DNA of 64,000 nucleotides, taken from Chitinophagales bacterium (GTDB taxonomy: Bacteria > Bacteroidota > Bacteroidia > Chitinophagales > Saprospiraceae). The stretch covers positions 246,904-310,903 of the forward strand of contig JAAFJY010000005.1 in NCBI GenBank assembly GCA_013299105.1, in the 5' to 3' direction. The notes below the pieces were generated by a model that was not told the origin of the DNA, ran no database searches, and saw only the letters and a list, made by a program, of their open reading frames with translations. The translations under genes and the position numbers were made by a program. Each line of letters starts with the position of its first letter. Position 1 is the first letter of the stretch. This document shows positions 48,901-57,763 of the stretch, piece after piece.

Positions 48901-49446
48901 TTCGTCGGAAATGGCCGCCAGGATTTGGATGCCATCGCCCACCTCGCCCGCGAGTTGCAGGTTGAAACTGGAGTTGAGCGCCAAGTCCTGCCGATTGCCC
49001 AAGGAAACCCCACGCGTGAAGCCCCCACTGTAGTTCATTTGCCGAAAATCGAAGAGGGGAACTGCACTGCTCAAATTGCTGCGGGCCTTGCCAGAAAGCA
49101 CCAGTTCACGCAGTTGCAAGGTGTCGAACAAACGCCAGGCAGCGCTTAGTTCGCGGGGCAAAACGCGGTAGGTTATTTGCAAAGGCCAGGCAATCAGGGC
49201 CGTGTCGATGCGCCAGAGCAGGCGGTTGTAACGCAGGGTGTAATTGGCGGAGTCGATGATTTGCCCGGTTTTCAGCGATCGTATCATTAAGGTATGAGGA
49301 ATCACCGTTTGGCTGTCAAGTGTTGCTGAACTGTCCGCTGGCAGGATTTTGCTACGCCAATTGCTGAGTTCGCCCTTTTGCCCCCAGAGCAGGGAGCAAG
49401 GCAGTAACAGCAATAAGATGGTCAATTGACGTAGTTTTCTCTGCAT
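45940..49446 (-). CDS. Very large outer membrane beta-barrel protein of unknown function
   Basis: 1168 residues with a signal peptide (ILLLLLPCSLLWGQ). The N-terminal part is strand-rich (SNLSSAVPLFDFRQMNYSGG, then QDLALNSSFNLQLAGEVGDG). A conserved-looking motif ELDRVFVQLRKNDTQLTAGDYEL is near 200-225. From about 500 onward it is a long series of amphipathic strands (WRISAG-like, LEFTYIRVAPGEGVYIW), ending RVQVGAVF, so most of the protein is probably a large barrel. It is about half the length of SprA, the gliding/T9SS translocon protein, and I cannot show it belongs to that family. A relic of a paralogue's 3' end is at 40908. Confidence 0.75.
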   Translation of the reverse strand: MQRKLRQLTILLLLLPCSLLWGQKGELSNWRSKILPADSSATLDSQTVIPHTLMIRSLKTGQIIDSANYTLRYNRLLWRIDTALIAWPLQITYRVLPRELSAAWRLFDTLQLRELVLSGKARSNLSSAVPLFDFRQMNYSGGFTRGVSLGNRQDLALNSSFNLQLAGEVGDGIQILAAISDESIPVQPEGNTRQLQELDRVFVQLRKNDTQLTAGDYELNRPGDSYFMNYFKKLQGATFSQKSKLNKNFSLDNKASIAVSRGKFGRNLIQAQEGNQGPYKLRGNNGERFIIVLSGTEKVWLNGERMQRGQDFDYLVDYNRGEITFTSRRLISRESRIVAEFEYADQSYLRSLIATTTTLCSKTWRAYLNVYQEQDSRNSTGGLNISEPERLALANAGDDPSKAIVPSTRRQEEFLPSRVFYARRDTLLLCGKRDSILEFSADPSKALYSATFSFLGPGRGNYVQMDAQAANERVYRWIAPDPITCAPQGDYEPVVQLNTPQQQRLISLGQEWKPRPNTRLHTELAISQYDRNRYSTLDQADDTGLAAYANYQQGLNFGKKNSSLKGEVQVNYEHLQRNFRILNPYRNPEFLRDWSLADFSGLGVVKAATENLLRSNLSLEKPGLGRLNYSFGTFLRESQYQGVRHEASLHSNWKGWQVTGQNSWLAATTPADQRTFTRPQLGIDKTFKRWKNWSIGYWLEGENNARRFTQNDSLDGSSFRFLSQKVYLKSPERKKIESSLEYLSRQDERPELGQFRPLVNAQEWRWNGKFQAKQAFNLQGNLNYRQLRGSSPNAPAGNTLLGRVDLNTAVWKGVARFSSTYELGSGQEPQLEFTYIRVAPGEGVYIWQDSLYNRDGVIQPNEMEVSPFPDQANYIRVATVTDQYIRTNYVNWNQSLNLDPRARWYQAKTGLKRLLKHLSVQSALRISRKTQNDGGPVSWNPLALNLSDTNLVAATASGRHAFFINRANPKWELQVGLNDNRSKLVQTTGFESRSLLEYFAQWRWNLSKALTLRANVARGIRAADSELFNNKDFRLAFQKWEPQLTWLPEQNFRAILAYRWQKDENTLPNQPASARQNDLSAELTYTQQSKWALRGKLSVVQVAFRGQANSPTGFAILNGLQPGSNLLWNLSLDRQMARNLQLRFSYEGRKTGVSPVVHVGRVQVGAVF

Positions 49447-49581
49447 ATTGTGTGGTGGGAAATAGCCAAGTTATAGCGTACAAGTAACTTTGGGTATTGT
49501 GCCAAATGCTGTATGCAAAGTTACAGTTACTGGAATTAGCACAGGCAAAAAATGAAAAAGCTGGCCTTCAAGCGACATATA

Positions 49582-49897
49582 GTAACGTTTCAAAAATAAA
49601 CTGCACCAATTTTTAGGATTACGGATATGATCAGTTGTCAACATCAGGGTCAACGTCACGCTGGAAATCCGCAAGAAAGGGTGTGGAGTGTGTAAGTGTG
49701 AGTTCGAGTGTGTGGGGCTTCGATCAGAATCCTTCGACTCACTTAATTGGAAATGGGGGATTTATGTACACTCACACCCAAACCAACACACCCCAACCCA
49801 ATTTTATCCGTGTGCTAAAAAATAGCCTCGCGGAGCGAGGGCATAATCTATAAAGTACGAAGTTGCGAACTGGAAAGGTTTATTCGTGGCTTGTTAC
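49582..49897. repeat. MITE-like element, copy 5, with a GTGTG-rich insert
   Basis: Left end GTAACGTTTCAAAAATAAAC; right end ACTGGAAAGGTTTATTCG then GGCTTGTTAC, so the tips read GTAAC...GTTAC. At 49678-49805 it holds the GTGTG-rich element that exists separately elsewhere, which explains the greater length (about 316 bp against 180-190). GCCTCGCGGAGCGAGGGC lies near the right end. Confidence 0.72.
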
Positions 49898-49935
49898 ATA
49901 GGGCCTAAAACGCACCAAAAACAGGCAAAAACCAT

Positions 49936-49980
49936 AAAAAAAGCCTCCCGACGCAGTAAAAAACACCTTGTACGGGAGGC
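49936..49980 (-). terminator. Hairpin with T-run on the minus strand
   Basis: GCCTCCCG (49943-49950) pairs with CGGGAGGC (49973-49980); seven A precede it, giving a T-run on the minus strand. No minus-strand gene lies immediately upstream, so the transcript it ends is unknown. Confidence 0.6.
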
Positions 49981-50080
49981 CGAACGAAACTTGAATAATG
50001 TAGTAGGTTGAGAAATTGAGGAGTTGATAAGAAGGGCATTGTTTTTCAAGTGCAGAATTCGTGCCAAGATTTCAAGTTGT

Positions 50081-50861
50081 TCATTTCCAATTTTTTAAAA
50101 AAAGCCGCTCTTGTAATTTTGTGTCAAAACTGAACAGGGTGTGCGAAAAAGAATGGGTTGGGGGGTGGTGTGAAGAATTGGTTAAGTCGAAAGATCTAGC
50201 GCGAAGCCTACGCACTCAAATTCACACTATCGCACTCATGCTGGCATCATGATCATTATAAAAATCACAGCCATCACAGTTCAGACAAAAAATCATGGTC
50301 AACATCACAGTCAAAGTCATGCCAGCATCATGATCATCATAGAAATCACAAAAATCACAGTTCAGACAAAAAAGTGACGGTCAACATCACATAAGCAATC
50401 CGTGAAAAACCGTGTCATCCGCAAGAAAGAGTGTGGGTGTGAAGGTGTGAGTTAGTGTGTGAAGCTTCGATTTGAGCCTTCGTTTCTGTAATTGGAAACG
50501 ACAGCCCAACACACTCAAACGCTAACCCAAACACCAACCCATTCTCATCCGTGTTCCAAAAAAAAGCCTGCGCAGCAGGCAAAAAAGAGATTCATCTGCG
50601 GCTAAACAGCCTGCGGAGCAGGTATTATTTGAGGTTTTGGAACCTGAGGCCCGGACAGACCCGCCGCCTTTGTGAGCGCAAAGCACGGTCAAAGTCATGC
50701 AGGCATCATGAACATCATAAAAATCACCCCCATCACAGTTCAGACAAAAACTTCAGCTTCAAAATCCTGAACTTCGGGCAACCAATCCTGCACTTCGGTC
50801 AGCTTCATTTGCACTTGGGTGCCATCCTGCTCCATATTTGCAGCATACAAAGCATTTCGCC
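50081..50861. repeat. Dense intergenic repeat cluster before the TonB receptor gene
   Basis: Three copies of the unit TCATGATCATCATAAAAATC...CACAGTTCAGACAAAAA (50235, 50325, 50700), a GTGTG-rich element (50425-50545), and GCCTGCGCAGCAGGC with GCCTGCGGAGCAGG (50565-50625) followed by a CCGGACAGACCCGCCGCCTT segment shared with 55490 and 55735. No gene was seen. The receptor promoter probably lies within the last 100 bp. Confidence 0.65.
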
Positions 50862-53015
50862 ATGAAACGAATCACATTTGCTGCCATCCTTTTTTGCACC
50901 GCTCAAATCTTGAGTGCCCAAACCCAAATCGAGGGTTTGCTACTCAGCACCTTTGGCGACACCATCATCGGGGCCAATGTGGTATTGCGCGGCACTTACG
51001 ACGGTACTTCCAGCGACTTAAAAGGCCGTTTTACCTTCAACAGCAGTGAAAAAGGCGCACAGGTTTTGCAAGTAACCTACATCGGGTTCGATACCTTGAG
51101 CATCCCAGTAAACTTGAATGGCCAAACCATCAAATTGAACCTGAAACTCAAAGCCAACATCAATCAACTGAGCGAAACGGTGATCCTGGCAGGTACTTTC
51201 GAGGCGGGGGACTCCAAAAAAGCGGTGGTGCTCAAGCCTGTTGACATTGCCCTCACCGCCGGAGCAGTGGCCGACATCACTGGTGCTTTGCTGACCTTGC
51301 CCGGCGCAGTGCGCAACCAGGAAAGTGGCCAATTGTTGGTACGCGGCGGCTCGCCCGGCGAAACCCGTACCCTGATCGACGGCATGTACGTGCAAAGCCC
51401 CTACAACAATACCACGGGCAACATGCCCGCCCGCAACCGCTTTTCGCCCTTCATGTTCAAGGGCATGAGCTTCAGTTCGGGGGGCTATTCGGCGGAATAT
51501 GGGCAGGCTTTGTCCTCGACTTTGCAGCTCAACAGCAGCGACTTGTCGGGCAAAAACGTGACCGGTTTGCAACTCATGTCGGTGGGCGGCGGCGCTACCC
51601 AGCAAAAAAGTTGGAAAAACAGCGAGCTCAACCTCGGTGGCATGTACACCAACCTCAAGCCTTATTTTGGCCTGGTGCGACAAAACTTCAACTGGCAGCA
51701 AGCCCCGGTTTCGGGCAATGTAGAAGCAGGGTTTAAAACCAAGACCAGCCAAACGGGCATGTTCAAAATCTATGCCACTGCGGCCCAAAACAGCTTCGAC
51801 CTCGACGCTCCACTGAACGGCGACGACCGCAACATGGCCCCCCTGCAACTGAAAGGCGACAACATCTACTTCAACTCCAGTTTCAAGGAGATTGTGGGCA
51901 AAACCTGGGCCTTGTTTGTAGGTGCTGCGTACTCCAATAACCGCGATCGCATCCAGCAGAATTTCAACTTGCACCGCGTGCAGCAGTCTTTCCAAAGCCG
52001 TTTCACTTTGACCCGCGAAATGGGCGAAAGGGTAAAGCTGAAATTCGGTGCAGAACAATTGTGGAGCGAATTCGACGAAACTTTCATCCAGGGCGAGCGC
52101 TTCCACACCTTGCGCCGCGACCAAAACCTGGCCGCTTTTGCCGAAACCGACCTGACTTTGAGCAAAAAATGGCTGGTTCGGGCTGGTTTGCGGAGCGAGC
52201 GTTCGAGTATGTTGCAAAAGGCAGCCCTGGCACCGCGTTTTTCCACCGCGCTGCTGTTGGGCAAAGGCGAGCAACTGACTTTCTCCGCTGGTCGTTTTTA
52301 CCAAAACCCCGACTTCACGCTGCTGCGCCGGGGCACTTATGTGGACTTTGAGCAGGCCGACCACTTCATTTTGGGGTACCAAAAACAGGTGAAAGGCTAT
52401 TTGTTCCGCACCGAATTGTACCAAAAAAGCTACCGCAGCCTGGTCAAGACCAACGCCGAATTGCTCAACAACCTGGGCAGCGGTTATGCCAGGGGCCTGG
52501 ACTTGTTTTGGCGCGACACCAAAACGATCAAAAACGGCGACTACTACCTGACTTACTCGTACCTCGACACCAAACGCGAACAACAAGACGCTCCTGGCCT
52601 GGTAATGCCAACCTTTGCGGCCAAGCACAACCTCTCGGTGGTGTACAAGCACTGGATGCCCAAGGTACAGTCGATTTTGAGCGCGAGTTACGCTTTTCAG
52701 TCGGGCCGCCCCTACCACGATCCCAACAGCAAGGGCTTCAACACGGGCCGTACCCAGGCTTTTCATGACCTGAGCCTGACCTGGGCTTACTTGACCAACA
52801 TCCGCAACAACTTCACGGTGGTGTACCTGGCGGCCAACAACGTACCGGGCTTCAAGCAAGTATCCGGCTACCGTTTTGCCCAAACGCCCGACGCGAATGG
52901 CCAATTTTACGGCTCGCCAGTTTTGCCACCCGCCAAGCGCTTCGTTTTCCTGGGTCTGATCATGACCATCGGGGAAAAGTTCAGCAAGAACCAGGACAAC
53001 AACGATGATTTTTGA
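50862..53015 (+). CDS. TonB-dependent receptor
   Basis: 717 residues. A signal peptide (MKRITFAAILFCTAQILSAQ) is followed by a carboxypeptidase-like domain (IEGLLLSTFGDTIIGANVVLRG), a plug (LLVRGGSPGETRTLIDGMYVQSPY) and a barrel of about 500 residues ending FVFLGLIMTIGEKF. The frame opens eight codons earlier, but the start at 50862 gives a clean signal peptide. It is followed 93 bp later by a small exported TPR-like protein, so the two may work together in the envelope. The substrate is unknown. Confidence 0.9.
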   Translation: MKRITFAAILFCTAQILSAQTQIEGLLLSTFGDTIIGANVVLRGTYDGTSSDLKGRFTFNSSEKGAQVLQVTYIGFDTLSIPVNLNGQTIKLNLKLKANINQLSETVILAGTFEAGDSKKAVVLKPVDIALTAGAVADITGALLTLPGAVRNQESGQLLVRGGSPGETRTLIDGMYVQSPYNNTTGNMPARNRFSPFMFKGMSFSSGGYSAEYGQALSSTLQLNSSDLSGKNVTGLQLMSVGGGATQQKSWKNSELNLGGMYTNLKPYFGLVRQNFNWQQAPVSGNVEAGFKTKTSQTGMFKIYATAAQNSFDLDAPLNGDDRNMAPLQLKGDNIYFNSSFKEIVGKTWALFVGAAYSNNRDRIQQNFNLHRVQQSFQSRFTLTREMGERVKLKFGAEQLWSEFDETFIQGERFHTLRRDQNLAAFAETDLTLSKKWLVRAGLRSERSSMLQKAALAPRFSTALLLGKGEQLTFSAGRFYQNPDFTLLRRGTYVDFEQADHFILGYQKQVKGYLFRTELYQKSYRSLVKTNAELLNNLGSGYARGLDLFWRDTKTIKNGDYYLTYSYLDTKREQQDAPGLVMPTFAAKHNLSVVYKHWMPKVQSILSASYAFQSGRPYHDPNSKGFNTGRTQAFHDLSLTWAYLTNIRNNFTVVYLAANNVPGFKQVSGYRFAQTPDANGQFYGSPVLPPAKRFVFLGLIMTIGEKFSKNQDNNDDF

Positions 53016-53108
53016 TGCGATCAGGGCAGTCCGTTTTGAGAACGGAGGCCTCAGCAGCGCAATACTTTAATTCTCTAACACTTTCTCCACTACAAAACTT
53101 CAAATACC

Positions 53109-53753
53109 ATGAAAAAGCTAGTAATCACCCTGACTTTCGCTTTTTTGAGCCTCGCAACTTTTGCCCAAAGTGCTAAATTCCAACAAGCGATGGGCCAAGC
53201 CCTGGGCCAAATGGGAGCCGCCAAAACCGCCGACGATTGGAAAAATGCCGCCAATACCTTTGCCCGCATCGCTGGAGCTGAAACTGCGGAATGGTTGCCC
53301 CAGTACTACGCCGCCTTCAGCCGCCTGAACGCAGGCTACATGTTGACCCAAAGCAACATGGCCGAAGCCCAGGCCTTGGCCACAGCTGCGCTCAATGAAG
53401 TGAAAGCAGGTCAAAAAATCGCCCCCCAAGAATCAGAACTGACGGTTTTGGAAGCTTTCGCCTACCAATTGCAATTGCTGGAGGACCCCATGGGCAAAGG
53501 CCCTGCGATGATGGGCCAAATCTACACCACCCTGGGCAAGGCCGAAGCCCTGAACCCACAAAACCCAAGGGTGTATTGCTTGCGCGGCAATTTCAGCCTC
53601 AATGTACCTGCTTTTGCGGGTGGTGGCCCTGAAAAAGCCGCTCCTGACCTCAAAAAAGCATTGGAGGCTTATGCCAATTTCAAGCCAGCTTCGCCTTTTT
53701 CGCCTACTTGGGGCAAAGGCATGGCGGAGGAACTGGCGACCAAGCTGAAGTAG
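53109..53753 (+). CDS. Exported TPR-like protein
   Basis: 214 residues with a signal peptide (MKKLVITLTFAFLSLATFAQ). The rest is alpha-helical with TPR-like pairs (DWKNAANTFARIAGAETAEWLPQYYAAFSRLNAG, MAEAQALATAALNEVKAGQKIAP, LNPQNPRVYCLRGNFSLNVPAFAGG). It is probably a periplasmic protein-binding helper. It lies downstream of, and in the same orientation as, the TonB receptor. Confidence 0.78.
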   Translation: MKKLVITLTFAFLSLATFAQSAKFQQAMGQALGQMGAAKTADDWKNAANTFARIAGAETAEWLPQYYAAFSRLNAGYMLTQSNMAEAQALATAALNEVKAGQKIAPQESELTVLEAFAYQLQLLEDPMGKGPAMMGQIYTTLGKAEALNPQNPRVYCLRGNFSLNVPAFAGGGPEKAAPDLKKALEAYANFKPASPFSPTWGKGMAEELATKLK

Positions 53754-54300
53754 TGGGCTGCTTAGGGCCGCAGATGGTTCTTTTTCTGCCTGCTGCGCAG
53801 GCTGTTTTGGGAACACGGATAAAATTGGGTTTGGGTGCTTGTTTGGGTGTGAGCGTGAGAAAACCCCGTTTTCAAGTGATCGGAGACGAAAGTTTAAACT
53901 CGAAGCCCCACACCCGAACTCACACCTACACACTTCACACCCATTCTTGCGGATTTTCACGGATTGCTATCGTGACGTTGACCGTGATGTTGACCATGGG
54001 TTTTTGTCTGAACTGTGATGGCTGTGATTTTTTGATTTTTATGATGCCCGCGAGATTGAGCGGCAATGTCTACAGGTCAGGCGAAAATTCAGATTTTGAA
54101 CGATACTTTTTCGGGCGGTTTGGTCAACGTCATTTTGGTATCCTGCCAATCATAAAAATCACAGCCCCAGACAACCGGGAGGACTCATCAATTATAAATT
54201 TCAAAAATCTCAAACCGTGCAAACGAGAACCTAAAACACGACAAATTCCCCCAGCGAGCCCCTAAATCATATGTTGTATGTCGTGTGTTGTCTATCGTAT
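53754..54300. repeat. Intergenic repeats between the TPR-like protein and the LytS kinase
   Basis: It contains the GCCTGCTGCGCAGGC palindrome (about 53790), a GTGTG-rich element in the order seen at 25505 (53815-53945), TGACGTTGACCGTGATGTTG direct repeats (53973-53995), and the reverse TCTGAACTGTGATGGCTGTG unit (54005-54050). No gene was seen. Confidence 0.6.
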
Positions 54301-54361
54301 GTGAAAAAACATGCCGAACAAACCAGAACTCACGTTATTTTACTGCCTCATCTACGGTCTT

Positions 54362-55390
54362 ATGAAAATCCTGCGCTACATCCTCAAAATCTTCTTCTTC
54401 CTCGGTGGGGCCCTCAGCCTTGTGGCTTACTTGTCATTTGGTCGGGATTGGGGGCTGGTGCAGTTTTTGAAAATTTGGCTCATGAACGGCAGTGGTGCGG
54501 TCATCCTGTGGGTCGGCAACGGGTATTTGGCCGATTGGCTCAACAACCATTTCCCCTGGACCAAAGACAGTACCAAGCGCTTCTTCATCACCGCTTTGGC
54601 GACCGTGGCTTATACTTTTGTGGCTTGGATGGTCATTGTGGGCCTCTGGGGTTTTCTTTTTGGCAGCAATTACAGCTGGCAGCGCCTGGTGCAGGAAATC
54701 AATTGGGAGTCCTTTTTCAATACCCTCATCTTCACTTCTTTGATCTCAGCGGTGATGCACGGACGGACTTTTCTCGACTCGCTCAAAACCTCGTTGGTAG
54801 AGGCCGAGCGCCTTAAAAAAGAGCAGATGGCGGCCCGTTACGAGGCCCTGCGCAACCAGGTCAACCCGCATTTTCTGTTCAACAACCTCAATGTGTTGGC
54901 GACCTTGGTACACAAAGACGCGGATATGTCGGAGCGCTTCATCAAGCAAATGGCGGCGGTGTACCGCTATGTACTGGAAAGCCGCGAGCAGGAGTTGGTG
55001 CCCCTGGAGCAGGAATTGAAACAACTGGAGAGTTACGTTTTTTTGATGCGCATCCGTTTTGGCGAAAGCGTCAACATCCACATCGACCCGCAGTTGGCGC
55101 AGGTACACCACAAAGGCGTGGCCCCCTTGACCCTGCAAATGCTGGTCGAAAATGCCCTGAAGCACAACGAAGCTTCCAAGTCGAATCCACTGCCGATCAG
55201 CATCAGCTATTGCCCGGATGACTATGTGCAGGTGCAAAACCGCTTGCAAGCCAAGACCCAGGTAAGCGAATCGACAGGCGTGGGTCTGGACAACATCATT
55301 GCCCGCTACCAGTTTTTGAGCGAAAAACCCGTGCTGATCGAGCAGGTGGAGCCGTTCTTTTCGGTGAAGGTGCCTTTGGTGGGGGTGTAG
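54362..55390 (+). CDS. LytS-type sensor histidine kinase, orphan
   Basis: 342 residues from MKILRYILKIFFF, or 359 if the in-frame Met at 54311 is used. About four membrane helices (5-25, 36-58, 75-103, 118-136) precede a kinase domain with LRNQVNPHFLFNNLNVLATLV, N-box LVENALKHN and glycine segment GVGLDNIIARYQFL. It is a paralogue of the two kinases at 7-9 kb. No LytTR regulator is next to it, so its partner is elsewhere in the genome. Confidence 0.87.
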   Translation: MKILRYILKIFFFLGGALSLVAYLSFGRDWGLVQFLKIWLMNGSGAVILWVGNGYLADWLNNHFPWTKDSTKRFFITALATVAYTFVAWMVIVGLWGFLFGSNYSWQRLVQEINWESFFNTLIFTSLISAVMHGRTFLDSLKTSLVEAERLKKEQMAARYEALRNQVNPHFLFNNLNVLATLVHKDADMSERFIKQMAAVYRYVLESREQELVPLEQELKQLESYVFLMRIRFGESVNIHIDPQLAQVHHKGVAPLTLQMLVENALKHNEASKSNPLPISISYCPDDYVQVQNRLQAKTQVSESTGVGLDNIIARYQFLSEKPVLIEQVEPFFSVKVPLVGV

Positions 55391-55966
55391 CCTTGTTTTT
55401 TTTGTACCGCTGCGCGGTGTGTTTTGGGCATCAGGTCCCCCGTTTACCAAACTTTTGAAGTTTAGCAAACGTGGGACCTGATGCCCGGACAGCCCCCCCG
55501 CCTTCGTGGGCGCAAAGCACGGTCAACGTCATACTGGCAATCCGTGAAAAACCGTGTCATCCGTGTCATCCGTGTTCCCAAAACAGCCTGAGTAGCAGGC
55601 AAAAAAGAGAGGCATCTGTGGCGAAACAGCCTGCGCAGCAGGCATTGTTTGAGGTTTTTGGGACTCCGGGGTTTGGGCCTCAGGTTCTACGTTTACCAAA
55701 CTTTTGAAGTTTAGCAAACGTGGAACCTGAGGCCCGGACAAACCCGCTGCCTTCGTGGGCGCAAAGCACGGTCAACGTTACAATGGCATCATGAACATCA
55801 TAAAAATCACAGCCATCACAGTTCAGACAAAAGTGACGGTCAACATCACGTAAGCAATCCGTGAAAAACCGTGTCATCCGTGTCATCCGTGTTCCCCAAA
55901 AAGCCTGCGCAGCAGGCAAAAAAAGAGATACATCTGCGGCCAACCAGCCTGCGCAGCAGGCCAAAT
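55391..55966. repeat. Intergenic repeat cluster
   Basis: Two copies of a module with the hairpin GTTTACCAAACTT...AAGTTTAGCAAAC, a (G/A)CCTGATGCCCGGACA/ACCTGAGGCCCGGACA segment and a GCGCAAAGCACGGTCAACGT tail (55436-55530 and 55676-55780). There are also CCGTGTCATCCGTGTCATCC segments and GCCTGCGCAGCAGGC palindromes at 55640, 55902 and 55947. No gene was seen. Confidence 0.65.
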
Positions 55967-57763
55967 TTACTTCTTCCGCTCAGCCTTGAACGAGCCATTC
56001 GGCTGTACAAAAGTCACCGCCTTGATCTTGCTGCCCGCCTCTTCAAATTGGAGGCTGAAACCCTTCACGTCCGCGAACTCAAACTCCAGGTCTTTGACCT
56101 TGCGCAGGGCGTAATCGGGCTGTCCGGGTACGTTCACGTACATGGTTTCGCCCTTGAGGAAAACCTTGATTGGGGTGCCCATCAACTCGTAATCACCCAG
56201 GAATTTTTGCAAATCATCCACCGTGGTTTTGATGGCCGCACCAGCACTGCGCTCGAAGCGGATGGGCTCCACGCCAGCTTGCAGCATCACTTCTGCGGCG
56301 TCGATTTTGCCACCTACATTGCTCATGAACTGCACGGGTAGGCTTTGGCCGCTGAATTTGGCGTCGAACACCTCATAATGCTTGTGTACCAGCTCTAAAG
56401 GCAAGGTATTGAGGGTGGCTTTCAGCCCTTTGTCGGTTTTTTCGATGCTCAACTTGCCGTAGCCCGCGTGCTCGTACATGCCCGCGTAATCCTCCAGGGG
56501 GTGGCTGGGCTGGGTGCCCGTGATCGGCGTTGCGGGGTCTTTGGACGCTTCCTTGGCTTTTTCGAGGCTTTTCTTTACGGCTTTGAGGCTGCGCTCATTC
56601 CAATCTACGGTAGGCAGGCCGAAGAGTTTGTCGACCACGTAGTTGCGCACCACGCTGGTCAGGCCCGTTCCGTCCATGTTGGTCAGCACCACGATGCCCA
56701 CGGAGTCGCGGGGATAAAGGGCCACGTTGGCCGAAAAACCGTCGATGTTGCCGCCGTTTTCGTGGCGCAGGTGGCCACGGTAATCGGTCAGGAACCAACC
56801 CAGGCCGTACAGCGTGTGGAAGGTGTAGTAGCTCGTATCCAATTCACCGGGCACGATGCTGTAAGGTTGGAACATGGCCTTGTGCTGGGCCTCGCTGATG
56901 ATTTGTTTGCCCTCGTACTTGCCCTTGCGCAGGTGCATGATCACCCAATTGGCCATTTCATTGGGGCTGGAGTTGATGGAGCCCGCCGGACCTACCGCGT
57001 CGATGTTGCGGAAATCGGTCTTCACCACCTCGCCAAAGGGCTGGTCGGCCCACTTGTAGGGCAGGGCAAAATCGGGCGTTTTTTGCATGTCTTTCACCGA
57101 AAAATTGCTGCCTTTCATGCCCAGGGGTTGGAAGATTTGCTCGCGCACGTTGTCTTCCCAGCTTTTGCCCGACATTTTTTCCACCAAAATCCCAGCGGTC
57201 ATGAACATCAGGTTGTTGTACTGCCACAAGCCGCGGAAGCTCACGGTCGGCTCCAGGGTGTTCAGGCCCTTGAAGAGTTCTTCGCGGCTGCGTTCATCCG
57301 CCCCGTACCAGGCCAAGTCGTGGCGCGGCAAGCCGGAGCGGTGACAAAGCAAGTCGATGGGGCTCATTTTTTCCCCTGCGTATTCGTCGTGTAGCTTGAA
57401 GTCGGGCAGGTAGGTCTGTACGGGCTTGTTGAGCTCAATCTTGCCTGCTTCGGCCAGTTTCAGCACTGTAAATGCGGTAAAAGCCTTGGTAGAAGAGCCG
57501 ATGGCAAATTGGGTATTGGGCGTCACTGCTTTTTGGCCCGCCACATCTTTGAAACCATAGCCTTTGGCGTAAATGACCTTGCCGTTTTTGACCACCGCCA
57601 GGCCCAGGCCGGGTACTTTCCAATCCTTGCGGGCTTTTTCGATGTAGGCGTCGATGTCGGTATAAATATCGGTAGCAGCAGGAGCCGCTTTTTTTGTTTT
57701 CTGGGCGCTCAGGGTCTGTACGCTGATCAGGGCACCTAAGCAGAAAAGGAGTAGGTTTTTCAT
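55967..57763 (-). CDS. Exported beta-lactamase-family serine hydrolase with DUF3471-like C-terminus
   Basis: 598 residues. A signal peptide (LLLFCLGALISVQTLSAQ) is followed by a class C beta-lactamase/transpeptidase-like domain: SxxK with Ser90 in AIGSSTKAF, YxN in GLWQYNNLMF, and a third-motif region LRHENGGNIDGFSANVAL. The C-terminal 200 residues (HPLEDYAGMYEHAGYGKL ... FLGDYELMGTPIKVFL) resemble DUF3471-type beta domains seen in peptidase relatives. It is probably a periplasmic esterase or D-amino peptidase; a true beta-lactamase role cannot be claimed. Confidence 0.9.
   Translation of the reverse strand: MKNLLLFCLGALISVQTLSAQKTKKAAPAATDIYTDIDAYIEKARKDWKVPGLGLAVVKNGKVIYAKGYGFKDVAGQKAVTPNTQFAIGSSTKAFTAFTVLKLAEAGKIELNKPVQTYLPDFKLHDEYAGEKMSPIDLLCHRSGLPRHDLAWYGADERSREELFKGLNTLEPTVSFRGLWQYNNLMFMTAGILVEKMSGKSWEDNVREQIFQPLGMKGSNFSVKDMQKTPDFALPYKWADQPFGEVVKTDFRNIDAVGPAGSINSSPNEMANWVIMHLRKGKYEGKQIISEAQHKAMFQPYSIVPGELDTSYYTFHTLYGLGWFLTDYRGHLRHENGGNIDGFSANVALYPRDSVGIVVLTNMDGTGLTSVVRNYVVDKLFGLPTVDWNERSLKAVKKSLEKAKEASKDPATPITGTQPSHPLEDYAGMYEHAGYGKLSIEKTDKGLKATLNTLPLELVHKHYEVFDAKFSGQSLPVQFMSNVGGKIDAAEVMLQAGVEPIRFERSAGAAIKTTVDDLQKFLGDYELMGTPIKVFLKGETMYVNVPGQPDYALRKVKDLEFEFADVKGFSLQFEEAGSKIKAVTFVQPNGSFKAERKK

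Noticed and set aside
51018..52904. Long minus-strand frame of 628 codons opposite the TonB receptor
   Set aside because: The plus-strand protein has clear receptor domains; the antisense frame is a codon-bias shadow without domains.
53815..54265. Open frame of 185 codons over 53708-54265
   Set aside because: It consists of translated intergenic repeats (GTGTG element and TGACGTTGACC segments).
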